Program-made: the position numbers and the translations under genes
Notes under the pieces: generated by a model
Database searches by the model: none
Seen by the model: the letters and a program-made list of their open reading frames with translations, nothing else
Told to the model about the DNA's origin: nothing
In this document: positions 7,403 through 15,060 of the stretch, in pieces
Layout of the letters: every line of letters starts with the position of its first letter
Position numbering within the stretch: position 1 is the stretch's first letter
Source: CAZIVO01 sp964542765
GTDB taxonomy: Bacteria; Planctomycetota; UBA1135; UBA2386
Assembly (NCBI GenBank): GCA_964542765.1
Contig: CAZIVO010000050.1
Location: 1-24,376, forward strand
Length of the DNA stretch: 24,376 nt
Reading direction: 5' to 3'

Positions 7403-8434
7403 TCAGGACCAGCGGAACCACTTCGAGGCCAGCAAAAAGAAACCCGTCGCAAAACCCAGCAAGATGAGCATTTCCGGCCAAACACTGCCGATGCCCTCAC
7501 CACGCAAGATCACTGCTCGCATACCCTCATTCATGTGCGTGATCGGCAAGGCCTGGACGACCGGTTGCACAACATCAGGAAATCTCTTCGCCGAAAAGAA
7601 AATGCCTCCGAGCAACCACATCGGCAAGAGCACCATATTCATCAGGCCGGACACCCCCTCCAGAGTCCGAACCCGGCTCGCTACCAGCACGCCGAGGCCG
7701 CTGAAGGTGAGGCCGCCGATCAGAACAAGGAGGGCGGCACACGCAAGAGAACCATTGAACGGCATATCGAACAAGGCCACTCCGATCACGATCACCACGC
7801 CAGCCTCCACGAACATCAACGCGAGGCGACTGAGCATGAATGCCAGCAAGAACTCCGATTGCCGGAGCGGCGTCACGGCGAGGCGCCGCAGCAAACCCTT
7901 GCTGCGCATATCGACGAGATTGAAGCCGATACCCCACAGGCCAGCGCCCAGCAACTGCATGCCGAGCAGGCCGGGAATCAGCCAATCGAGATATCGCTCC
8001 CCCGGGGTCTCGACCTCTTCGATGGCGATGTCAACGCGGTCATCTCGCCCGGCCGCGCGTTCCAGCGCGTCATCGATGATGAACTGCGCCCGCTCACTCG
8101 ACTGCCGGGCCGGATCGAGCCGAAGGCTCGGCGCCTGGGGCGTCCCCGTCATCACGGCATCGATCTCGCCAGCGGCGAGGCGTCGACGAGACTCCGCGGC
8201 AGACAGGACCGCAACCTCGATCCGCGGATCACGGACCGCCTCGGCGAGAGATGCTGCCATCTCGGATTCGGGGATGGCGACAGCCACCATCTCCGCCCGA
8301 CGCTCACTGAAGGCCAGGCCGAGCACGGTCATCAGGATCAGCGGAAAGGCATAGGTCCAGAACAGAGCCTCCGGTTTGCGCATATGTTCACGAAAAGTCG
8401 TGGCGGCAACGTGACGGAGCACATGAATCCTCAC
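7403..8434 (-). CDS. ABC-2 type exporter permease
   Basis: A 343-residue inner-membrane protein with the ABC-2 layout. There is one membrane segment near the N-terminus (about 25-43, rich in Leu/Ile/Phe), then a large soluble domain on the far side of the membrane (about 45-155), then five more segments between about 160 and 340. The architecture matches the DrrB/NatB/YhhJ-like group, whose members export drugs, lipids or polysaccharide-related substrates. The gene starts at an ATG overlapping the ATPase stop (ATGA), so ATPase and permease are translationally coupled and should form one homodimeric transporter. The substrate cannot be read from the sequence. Its position behind the aldolase/dehydrogenase gene suggests common regulation only. 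Confidence 0.88.
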   Translation of the reverse strand: MRIHVLRHVAATTFREHMRKPEALFWTYAFPLILMTVLGLAFSERRAEMVAVAIPESEMAASLAEAVRDPRIEVAVLSAAESRRRLAAGEIDAVMTGTPQAPSLRLDPARQSSERAQFIIDDALERAAGRDDRVDIAIEEVETPGERYLDWLIPGLLGMQLLGAGLWGIGFNLVDMRSKGLLRRLAVTPLRQSEFLLAFMLSRLALMFVEAGVVIVIGVALFDMPFNGSLACAALLVLIGGLTFSGLGVLVASRVRTLEGVSGLMNMVLLPMWLLGGIFFSAKRFPDVVQPVVQALPITHMNEGMRAVILRGEGIGSVWPEMLILLGFATGFFLLASKWFRWS

Positions 8435-9387
8435 GCCGGAACCTCCTCGCTCTCATCGAATCCGCGACCGGTGAGTTGCACGAAGACATCCTCGAGGCTG
8501 GCCTGTCGCACGGTGAGACCCTCAAGAGAATCTCCATCGAGCAGACTCAGCAACGGCGGCAACGACAGATGAACCGCATCGGCGGCGATCACCAGATGAT
8601 CCTCTCGGCGCTGGAAAGACCGACATCCCGGCAAGCCCCCGAGCGCAGCATCGGGCACGGCATCGATTCCTCGCCCGCGAGCCTCTATCACGTGATCTCC
8701 GCCAAGCGAGGAGATCAACTCGCTCGGCGTACCCAGCGCGATCAACTTGCCATGATCGACGACGCCCACCCTGTCACAGAGGATCTCGGCCTCCTCCATG
8801 TAGTGCGTCGTCAGCAAGACCGTCCCGCCGGAAGACCTGAAATCCCTTACCACCTCCCACAACTGCCTGCGTGCCGATGGATCGAGACCCGTCGTCGGCT
8901 CATCGAGGAACAACAGTTCCGGCCTGCCGATCAAGGCAGAAGCCACAGCGAGCCGCTGGCGCTGACCGCCGGACAAGTTGCGATACCGCGCCCATGCCTT
9001 GTCCTCCAGCGAAACCATCGCGATCGCATCCTTCACGGAATGGCCGCGGGGATAGAAACTCCGGAACAGAGTCAGGATCTCGGTGACGCTCTGCCGCCCG
9101 AAGAACTCAGTTTCCTGCAGCGACACCCCGAGACGTTCGCGCAAGGCCCCCGCCGTGTGACGATTCCACGAACTCCCGAGTACGCACACTTCGCCCGAGG
9201 TGGGCTCTTGCAGGCCTTCGCAGATCTCGACCGTCGTGGTCTTGCCCGCACCATTGGGGCCCAGAAGGCCGAAAATCTCACCGCGGTAAACATCCAGATC
9301 AAGGCCATCGACAGCGGTGACCGGGTGACCGCCCTTGGCGAACACCTTTACCAGTCTTCGGATCTCGATCGCCGCGGGAGAACTCAT
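8431..9387 (-). CDS. ABC exporter ATP-binding protein (DrrA-like)
   Basis: A 318-residue cytoplasmic ATPase that drives the permease encoded next. The nucleotide-binding domain shows Walker A GPNGAGKT (43-50), Q-loop SLQETEF (89-95), signature LSGGQRQR (138-145), Walker B LLFLDEP (158-164) and H-loop His195 in TTHYMEEAE. About 90 residues follow as the regulatory tail seen in DrrA/NatA/CcmA-type proteins. The opening lacks a signal peptide, as expected. Start and stop overlap both neighbours by 4 nt (9384-9387 and 8431-8434), so it is the middle gene of a three-gene unit with the aldolase/dehydrogenase. Alternative roles such as lipid or polysaccharide export are equally possible. Confidence 0.93.
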   Translation of the reverse strand: MSSPAAIEIRRLVKVFAKGGHPVTAVDGLDLDVYRGEIFGLLGPNGAGKTTTVEICEGLQEPTSGEVCVLGSSWNRHTAGALRERLGVSLQETEFFGRQSVTEILTLFRSFYPRGHSVKDAIAMVSLEDKAWARYRNLSGGQRQRLAVASALIGRPELLFLDEPTTGLDPSARRQLWEVVRDFRSSGGTVLLTTHYMEEAEILCDRVGVVDHGKLIALGTPSELISSLGGDHVIEARGRGIDAVPDAALGGLPGCRSFQRREDHLVIAADAVHLSLPPLLSLLDGDSLEGLTVRQASLEDVFVQLTGRGFDESEEVPA

Positions 9388-11483
9388 CGCGGGAAGGCTC
9401 CGGGGATGCCTCCATCGACAGGAAGCGTTGCTCCGGTCGTGGGAGTCTGGCCCGAGGCAAAGAACACCACGGCCCGACCGACATCTTCCGGACTCACCTC
9501 GAACTTGAGCAAGCTGCGATCGCGGTAGTAATCACGAAGACCTTGCGGATCGAGGCCTCGTGCTCGCATCCTGTCCGGCCCGACCTCGGCCCACAAGCCA
9601 CTCGGCGCCTCGTCTTCGCCGAACACGGCATCGGCATTGATCATGTTGACGGTCACACCCAGAGGGGCAAACTCCAACGCCGCGATCTTTCCGAGCTGGT
9701 GCGCGCCAGCCTTGCTCGCCGAGTAAGCGCCAAATCGCGCCCCCGGGTCGAACACATTCTTGCTGGCCTGCACGACGACCGATCCCCCACTCTGTTGCAG
9801 TTCGAAGAGTCGTGCCGCTTCCTTGAGAACGTTCATCGTGCCGTTCAAGTTGACTTCGAGAACCAGACGGAACCGTTCGGGATCCATATCCTTGATCGAA
9901 CTGACGTGGGCAACCCCCGCATTTGGAACAACGCAATCAACCCCTCCGAAAGACTCGCATGCGGTGGCGAACACGGCGGCGATCTCCTCGGGGTTGGTGA
10001 CATCCGCCACCCGCGCACAAATCGAAGCCGCTCCATGGCGTTCCGCAAGGCGTGCCTCACAGCTCGCCAGACGATCCGCATCGAGATCGGTCAAGACAAC
10101 CTGCGCGCCGGCCTCGAGTGCAGCCTCGGCAATGCCACCGCCAATCGCACCGGCAGCACCCGTGATCAAGGCAACCTGCCCCTCCATGGCCGGAGCACGG
10201 CTCTGACCGAGCTTGGCGCGTTCCAAAGGCCAGTATTCCTGGCGGAAAAGCTCGCGGCGATCGAGTTCCGTATATGTCCCGATGGCGGCGGCCAACGCCT
10301 TGCCCCGCAAGGTCTGCTCGGCGATGTCAGCAGCGATGATCGCCGCCCTCTTGTTCTCGCCGAACGCAATCACACCGATGCCCTCCACGACAACGACACG
10401 AGGGCGAGGATCAGCCATCACCGGCTCCTCCGGCATGCTGCCCTTGTGCTCCTCGAAATAACGGATGTAACGCTCGATGTAGCCGCGTATCGCCTCACGG
10501 CAGGCATCGGGATCCGCCGCCTGTGCATGGGACAGGCGCAGGTACTCGAGCTGCGTCCGGATCAGGTGATCCGGAGTCAGGGGCCCGAGTTCCAGCAGTG
10601 CGGCAGCATCGGCATGGCCAGCGAACGCCACCAGATCGGGCGGGTTGCGAACCTCCGCGATGAGACGACGCCAACGGCCGCTCCCCATCGACTCGGCGAG
10701 CGCGCCGCGGACCACGGCGGCAATATCCGCCACGGGCAGCCGATCGGAAGCGTCGAGATCCGGGGCGACGGTGAGCATCGGCGGTGCCCCCGCAATGCGT
10801 GATTCGATCCATCGCTCGGCGCGATCCACCAGGTCGATCATCCGCTCGTAGCTCTCGCGCGCCTCATCCGCGAAGGTAAAGATGCCGTGATGCAGCAGCA
10901 CCACGGCCTCGCAGTCTGGATTCTCTTCCACCGCCGCGGCCACCTGCTTGGCGAGCGGATACCCAGGGTGCACCCATGGCAGGATCACCACGCCCTCGCC
11001 CAGAGCCTCACCGATCAATGCCGGACCATCGGGCTGGTTGCTCAGGACAAGAATCGCATCCGCATGGGAGTGGTCGACAAATTTTGCCGGCAAGAAAGCG
11101 TGCAGGAATGTCTCGAGTGACGGATTGGGGGCCTTCGAATCTCTGACGCCGAGACGGATCTGGTTGATCATCTCCTCATCGGCCATCGCTTCGACCGGGC
11201 GCAAACGCCTCAATCGGTCGAGTTCGACCTCGACGAGACCTTCCGGCTCGATCCCTGCCAGATCACTGCCGCTGCCCTTGACCCGCAAAACCTCGATCTC
11301 GTTACCGAGGAGATCGGTGACGACGGTCTTCACCGACGTATTGCCGCCACCGTGCAGGACCAGCGCCGGATCACCCCCTATGAGGCGAGAGGTGTAGATA
11401 CGGAGCGCGACATCATCACCATGACTCCCGGCATATTGCGCACGGAATCGGTCAGCTTCATGATCGGACCAGAGGCTCTTCAC
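9384..11483 (-). CDS. Bifunctional class II aldolase / short-chain dehydrogenase (rhamnulose-1-phosphate aldolase/lactaldehyde dehydrogenase type)
   Basis: A fusion of two enzymes, about 699 residues. The N-terminal class II aldolase (about 20-250) has LHGGGNTS (43-50) and zinc-ligand candidates in HSHAD (138-142) and LHHGIF (197-202). The C-terminal Rossmann domain has TGAAGAIGGG (441-450), the NAG motif, Ser574, and YSASK (587-591). Characterised relatives cleave L-rhamnulose-1-phosphate and oxidise or reduce the lactaldehyde formed; many homologues remain untested. A GTG at 11483 is chosen because the family begins with the LWSDHEADRF segment. The longer frame to 11621 would run through the promoter and start of the divergent gene. 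The stop overlaps the ABC ATPase start. No other rhamnose catabolic gene is seen, so the substrate could be another 6-deoxyketose phosphate. Confidence 0.88.
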   Translation of the reverse strand: MKSLWSDHEADRFRAQYAGSHGDDVALRIYTSRLIGGDPALVLHGGGNTSVKTVVTDLLGNEIEVLRVKGSGSDLAGIEPEGLVEVELDRLRRLRPVEAMADEEMINQIRLGVRDSKAPNPSLETFLHAFLPAKFVDHSHADAILVLSNQPDGPALIGEALGEGVVILPWVHPGYPLAKQVAAAVEENPDCEAVVLLHHGIFTFADEARESYERMIDLVDRAERWIESRIAGAPPMLTVAPDLDASDRLPVADIAAVVRGALAESMGSGRWRRLIAEVRNPPDLVAFAGHADAAALLELGPLTPDHLIRTQLEYLRLSHAQAADPDACREAIRGYIERYIRYFEEHKGSMPEEPVMADPRPRVVVVEGIGVIAFGENKRAAIIAADIAEQTLRGKALAAAIGTYTELDRRELFRQEYWPLERAKLGQSRAPAMEGQVALITGAAGAIGGGIAEAALEAGAQVVLTDLDADRLASCEARLAERHGAASICARVADVTNPEEIAAVFATACESFGGVDCVVPNAGVAHVSSIKDMDPERFRLVLEVNLNGTMNVLKEAARLFELQQSGGSVVVQASKNVFDPGARFGAYSASKAGAHQLGKIAALEFAPLGVTVNMINADAVFGEDEAPSGLWAEVGPDRMRARGLDPQGLRDYYRDRSLLKFEVSPEDVGRAVVFFASGQTPTTGATLPVDGGIPGAFPR

Positions 11484-11589
11484 GACGGCGGAACCATAGC
11501 AAGATTTACACCGCAGGACCGCAGCGTTTACGTTAGTAGACCTTTCAAGTCCTCGCCCCGCCTGCGGTAGCGCCAAACAGGAGCCCACC
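11484..11589. promoter_or_regulatory. Divergent promoter region with inverted repeat
   Basis: This 106-nt spacer lies between the divergent aldolase/dehydrogenase (-) and LsrF-like (+) genes. An exact 8-bp inverted repeat, ACCGCAGG at 11510-11517 and CCTGCGGT at 11561-11568, brackets the centre and could be an operator. A loose promoter for the + gene is TTTACA (11505-11510) with TACGTT (11529-11534) at 18-bp spacing. The -10 match is poor, so this is only a suggestion. A clear ribosome binding site AGGAG occupies 11579-11583. Confidence 0.35.
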
Positions 11590-12468
11590 ATGCCCGAAGC
11601 TGATAGCTCGAAAGCCCCCAAGAACTACCACGTCGATACCCCCCAGAAGAGCGAGGCCTTCTTCCTGAAAGGTTCCAACGAACTCGACTGGGGCCTCAAG
11701 AACCGGCTCGCCAATATCTTCGAACCAAGTTCGGGGCGGACCGTGATGCTGGCCTTTGACCACGGCTACTTCCAGGGTCCCACCACCGGCCTCGAGCGAA
11801 TCGATATCGACATCGTCCCACTGGCAGCCTACGCCGACACGCTGATGCTGACGCGCGGCATTCTGAGATCCTCCATCCCCCCAACCTTCAACCGCGGTGT
11901 TGTCCTGCGCGCCAGTGGAGGGCCGAGTATCCTCAAAGAACTCTCGAACGAACAGATTGCCCTCTCCATGGAAGAGGCGATCCGCCTCAATGCTGCGGCT
12001 GTTGCAGTGCAGGTCTTCGTCGGTGGCGAATACGAATCGCAAAGCATCCACAACCTCACCCGCCTCGTCGACGAAGGCAACCGCTACGGCATCGCCACCC
12101 TGGCCGTCACCGCAGTCGGACGGGAACTCGTTCGGGACGCCAAGTACATCCGTCTGGCCACGAGAATCTGCGCTGAACTCGGAGCCACCTACGTCAAGAC
12201 ATACTACGTCGATGACTTCGACACGGTGGCGGCAGCATGCCCCGTGCCGATCGTGATCGCAGGCGGCAAGAAACAGCCCGAACTGGACGCTCTGCGAATG
12301 GCCCACAATGCCGTCCAGCAAGGGGCCTGCGGCGTGGACATGGGGCGGAACATCTTCCAGAGCGAGAGCCCCATCGCCATGATCCAGGCCGTGCGCAAGG
12401 TCGTTCACGAGAATGCCACACCCGAGGAAGGCTTCGATCACTTCCAGAGCCTCTGCGCAAAGGGCTAG
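11590..12468 (+). CDS. lsrF: LsrF-like class I aldolase/thiolase (3-hydroxy-2,4-pentadione-5-phosphate thiolase family)
   Basis: A 292-residue TIM-barrel protein closely matching E. coli LsrF through most of its length. Shared stretches include VMLAFDHGYFQGPTTGLERID (52-72), TRGILRS (88-94), LRASG (106-110), CPVPIVIAGGKK and SGVDMGRNIFQS-like GVDMGRNIFQS near the end. Lys203 in VKTYYV is the Schiff-base lysine at the same number as in E. coli. In enterobacteria LsrF performs the last step of autoinducer-2 breakdown, transferring an acetyl group to CoA. None of lsrK, lsrG, lsrR or the AI-2 importer is present here, so the native substrate may instead be a ketose phosphate. AGGAG sits 6 nt before the ATG. 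The gene diverges from the aldolase/dehydrogenase gene. Confidence 0.9.
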   Translation: MPEADSSKAPKNYHVDTPQKSEAFFLKGSNELDWGLKNRLANIFEPSSGRTVMLAFDHGYFQGPTTGLERIDIDIVPLAAYADTLMLTRGILRSSIPPTFNRGVVLRASGGPSILKELSNEQIALSMEEAIRLNAAAVAVQVFVGGEYESQSIHNLTRLVDEGNRYGIATLAVTAVGRELVRDAKYIRLATRICAELGATYVKTYYVDDFDTVAAACPVPIVIAGGKKQPELDALRMAHNAVQQGACGVDMGRNIFQSESPIAMIQAVRKVVHENATPEEGFDHFQSLCAKG

Positions 12469-12577
12469 GGGTTCGTGACAGCAAGGAGTTCGCGGTAGCG
12501 CAGTCTTCGCCGGCGAAACGCCGGTAGAGAATGCACACGAGTTGCTGGCGAGCCTGCTCGGGCCGGTCGAACCTGGG

Positions 12578-13585
12578 TCATCGCCGGCGAAGAGAGTCTT
12601 CGCGCAACCACATCACCAAGCTCTCGATATCTTCGGGCAGCGGCGCCTCGAATCGAACGGGCTCCTTGGTCTGCGGGTGCATGAACCTGATCGCACATGC
12701 ATGCAAGCAGTGCCGCCCCGGATCCGGGGCTCCTTCCGGCATCACCGCATGCTGGTATTTTCTCGACCTGTAAAGGCGATCGCCGATGACGGAGTGACCG
12801 ATGCTGGAGAGGTGCACCCGGATCTGGTGGGTCCGCCCCGTTTTAGGCTCACACCGAAACCACGTGAATCCGGAGAAACGCTCGACAACCTCGTAGAAGG
12901 TGTGCGCATCGCGCCCACCTTCCTTGACCACGGTCATTCGATCGCCATGGGCAGGATCGGTCCCGATATTGCGAACAATGTGGTCGGAGTCGAAGCGCGC
13001 CTCGCCAAAGGAAAGAGCCCTGTATTCCTTGAAGACCGTCCGGGCACGAAATTGTTCCTTGATGGACAGAGCTGCTTCATCGGTCTTGGCGAGCACCATG
13101 ACCCCGCTGGTATCCCGATCGAGGCGGTGAACGATTCCGGGACGATCCTCACCCATCATTGTCGACAGCCCCTCATAACACTCCGCCGCCAAACTAGAAA
13201 TCGTCGGAACCTCATAAAGACTCTTACCTTGTGACGGATGCACGGAAATTCCCGGTTGCTTGTCGATCACCAGGAGATAAGGGTCTTCGTGCAGGATTTC
13301 CAGTTGGGGACCAGCCCCTGCCTCTGGCCCACCTCCCACCGTCAGCGGCAGTTCCGGAGGTGGCAGGCGGACCGTCACGGTCTGCCCCTCCTGCAAACTA
13401 TTGCCCGGCTTGGCGGGCCTGTCATCGACCCGCACGTGACCATCTTGAACAAGAGTCTTGGCGAGCGGGCGAGAGCCGATAGCCGGTTGCCGCGCCAGAA
13501 ACACGTCCAGACGCTCCCCGCAGTCATCCGCGGTCACATGACATACGAGCGGGCCGGAGTCCTTGGGTTCTGGGGCATCATCCAT
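12578..13585 (-). CDS. rluD: RluD-type 23S rRNA pseudouridine synthase
   Basis: A 335-residue enzyme of the RluA/RluD family that converts uridines in large-subunit rRNA to pseudouridine. An S4 RNA-binding domain spans about 20-75. The catalytic domain follows, with LLVIDKQPGISVHPS (104-118) and motif HRLDRDTSG (153-161), in which Asp156 is the catalytic residue. KEYRAL and GRTHQIRVHLSSIGHSVIGD-type motifs come later. ATG 13585 is selected because the upstream extension to 13645 is serine-rich and unlike the family. The order S4 plus catalytic domain and the length fit RluD, but RluC or another paralogue cannot be excluded. It converges on the lsrF-like gene and diverges from the HD-GYP regulator. 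Confidence 0.9.
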   Translation of the reverse strand: MDDAPEPKDSGPLVCHVTADDCGERLDVFLARQPAIGSRPLAKTLVQDGHVRVDDRPAKPGNSLQEGQTVTVRLPPPELPLTVGGGPEAGAGPQLEILHEDPYLLVIDKQPGISVHPSQGKSLYEVPTISSLAAECYEGLSTMMGEDRPGIVHRLDRDTSGVMVLAKTDEAALSIKEQFRARTVFKEYRALSFGEARFDSDHIVRNIGTDPAHGDRMTVVKEGGRDAHTFYEVVERFSGFTWFRCEPKTGRTHQIRVHLSSIGHSVIGDRLYRSRKYQHAVMPEGAPDPGRHCLHACAIRFMHPQTKEPVRFEAPLPEDIESLVMWLREDSLRRR

Positions 13586-13869
13586 ACTGGATCTCGAAGA
13601 AGAACTTGCAGGATGCGCGCGAGCAGATCCATGCCTTTTGCACACGGTTCTCCCCTCATGGCAGGAGTTGGCGCCTTTGTGGCCCCACGTTCAACACCAC
13701 TGCCACCGAGCATGCCGACACATGGTCGAGCGCTTTTTATGGACTATCGTGTTCCATTGCCCGGCAATCAGGTCAAAATCGCATCCTCTTTCGAGGGGCC
13801 TTCGCGCTCCTCGATCAGGGCGTATAGCCTGTTTTCATCGATGGGACAGGCAATGGAGGAGGAAACCCT
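13586..13869. other. Divergent intergenic region
   Basis: These 284 nt lie between the divergent rluD-type and HD-GYP genes, so promoters for both are expected. There are locally AT-richer stretches around 13730-13765 and 13820-13845, but no -35/-10 pair I would defend. A strong ribosome binding site GGAGGAGGA lies at 13855-13863, 6 nt before the GTG start of the regulator gene, and fixes that start. Open frames crossing this region show no family features. Confidence 0.5.
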
Positions 13870-14898
13870 GTGATCCGATCATCACGCCACTACAAGCCGG
13901 GGACGGCGCAGCGCCGGATACTGGTCGTGGACGATGACTCCGCCGTCCTCAACTTCATGGACAAGATCCTGACCCGCGCAGGTTTCAAGGTCTCCTGCCT
14001 GTCCAATCTCGGTCAAGCACGCCAAGCCCTGACCGAGGACAGCTTCGACCTCGTCTTGACGGACCTCTATCTGGGAGACACGAGCCTGGGCTACGAGGTA
14101 GCCGAGATGGCGTCGGCGATGCGACCACCCCTGCCGGTGATTCTGGTGACCGGAAGACCCAGCTTCGACAGTGCCCACGAAGCTCTCCGCTCTCGGATCT
14201 CCGAGATCGTGGTCAAGCCAATCGATGGCAACGAACTCGTCCAGGCCTGCAACAAGATCATCCAGCAATGGAGCATCCGCCGGCAAACAGAGCAATTGGA
14301 GATACAAAACTCTGTCCTCGCACAGGTTCTGCCACGGGCCATCGAAGCCAAGGACCCGACGACGAAAGGGCATTCCGAGCGCGTGGTGCAATACGTCGAC
14401 ACACTGGCCTCGCGTTGCGGCGTCGAGTCCGAAGACCGTGAATCACTCCGGCTCGCCGCACTGCTGCACGATGTGGGCAAGATCGGCATCCCCAATTCCA
14501 TCCTGTCCAAGCCGGGCGGTTTGACGGTGGAAGAGCGGGAAAAGATCCAAGAGCATCCCGCTTTCGGCTACGAAATCCTGGAACCCCTGCGAGGGAACGA
14601 AAACGTTCGCCTGTGGGTCTACCAGCACCACGAACGGTGGGACGGCAAGGGCTATCCCAATGGGCTGAGCGAAGACGAAGTTGCCCTACCAGGCCGGATC
14701 CTGGTCCTCGCCGAGGTCTACGATGCCCTGGCCGAAGCTCGATCTTACAAGCCCGCTTGGCCCAACAACCGCATCGCCGAGTTATTCCGGAAGGAAGCGG
14801 GGCATCATTTTGACCCCGAACTCGCCCACATGGTCGCTTCCGGCCTGGATCAAGAAGGTAGCCGGTTCTTCACTGCCGAAGCCAATGGCCTCTTCTGA
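13870..14898 (+). CDS. Response regulator with HD-GYP phosphodiesterase domain
   Basis: A 342-residue cytoplasmic two-domain regulator predicted to hydrolyse cyclic di-GMP when phosphorylated. The receiver domain (about 15-130) has the acidic pocket DDD (21-23), phospho-acceptor Asp65 in LVLTDLY, Thr94 and Lys116 in VVKP. A helical linker leads to the HD-GYP domain (about 150-335) with GHSERV (167-172), HDVGKIGIP (200-208), EHPAFG (228-233), HHERWDGKGYP (253-263) and AEVYDAL (281-287). All metal-ligand positions appear intact. The GTG start at 13870 is supported by an excellent GGAGGAGGA ribosome binding site. No sensor kinase is encoded nearby, so the partner must lie elsewhere. Confidence 0.93.
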   Translation: MIRSSRHYKPGTAQRRILVVDDDSAVLNFMDKILTRAGFKVSCLSNLGQARQALTEDSFDLVLTDLYLGDTSLGYEVAEMASAMRPPLPVILVTGRPSFDSAHEALRSRISEIVVKPIDGNELVQACNKIIQQWSIRRQTEQLEIQNSVLAQVLPRAIEAKDPTTKGHSERVVQYVDTLASRCGVESEDRESLRLAALLHDVGKIGIPNSILSKPGGLTVEEREKIQEHPAFGYEILEPLRGNENVRLWVYQHHERWDGKGYPNGLSEDEVALPGRILVLAEVYDALAEARSYKPAWPNNRIAELFRKEAGHHFDPELAHMVASGLDQEGSRFFTAEANGLF

Positions 14899-14910
14899 TC
14901 GCGCGAATTA

Positions 14911-14930
14911 GCGCCGTGGCGCATCATTTT
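14911..14930 (+). terminator. Possible weak intrinsic terminator after the HD-GYP gene
   Basis: GCGC (14911-14914) can pair with GCGC (14919-14922) around a CGTG loop 12 nt after the stop codon, followed within a few bases by TTTT (14927-14930). The stem is short and the T tract weak, so this is a tentative call. Confidence 0.3.
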
Positions 14931-15060
14931 CCGGGGCTTGGCAGAGACGCCGCAAAGCGCGACAATTTCTGTCCCCTCTCGAGATTGTTCGGGGTATATA
15001 GCACATCGCACGACCCCCCTGTCCCCTCCCCTTACCCGCTGGACCGAATTGCGTTAGAGC

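Noticed and set aside
7262..8572. A 436-codon + strand open frame opposite the ABC permease
   Set aside because: Low-complexity His/Arg/Gln composition without motifs; the minus strand encodes a clear membrane protein.
12506..12600. A palindrome TTCGCCGGCGAA (12506-12517), a CCGGCG/CGCCGG hairpin (12510-12524) and a second TCGCCGGCGA copy (12591-12600)
   Set aside because: There is no T tract after the hairpin and the second copy lies inside the rluD-type coding region. It could be chance in GC-rich sequence, so no terminator or repeat family is claimed.
14969..15029. A 10-bp direct repeat CTGTCCCCTC (14969-14978 and 15020-15029) upstream of the FGE-like gene
   Set aside because: Short, C-rich and isolated; not enough to call an operator.
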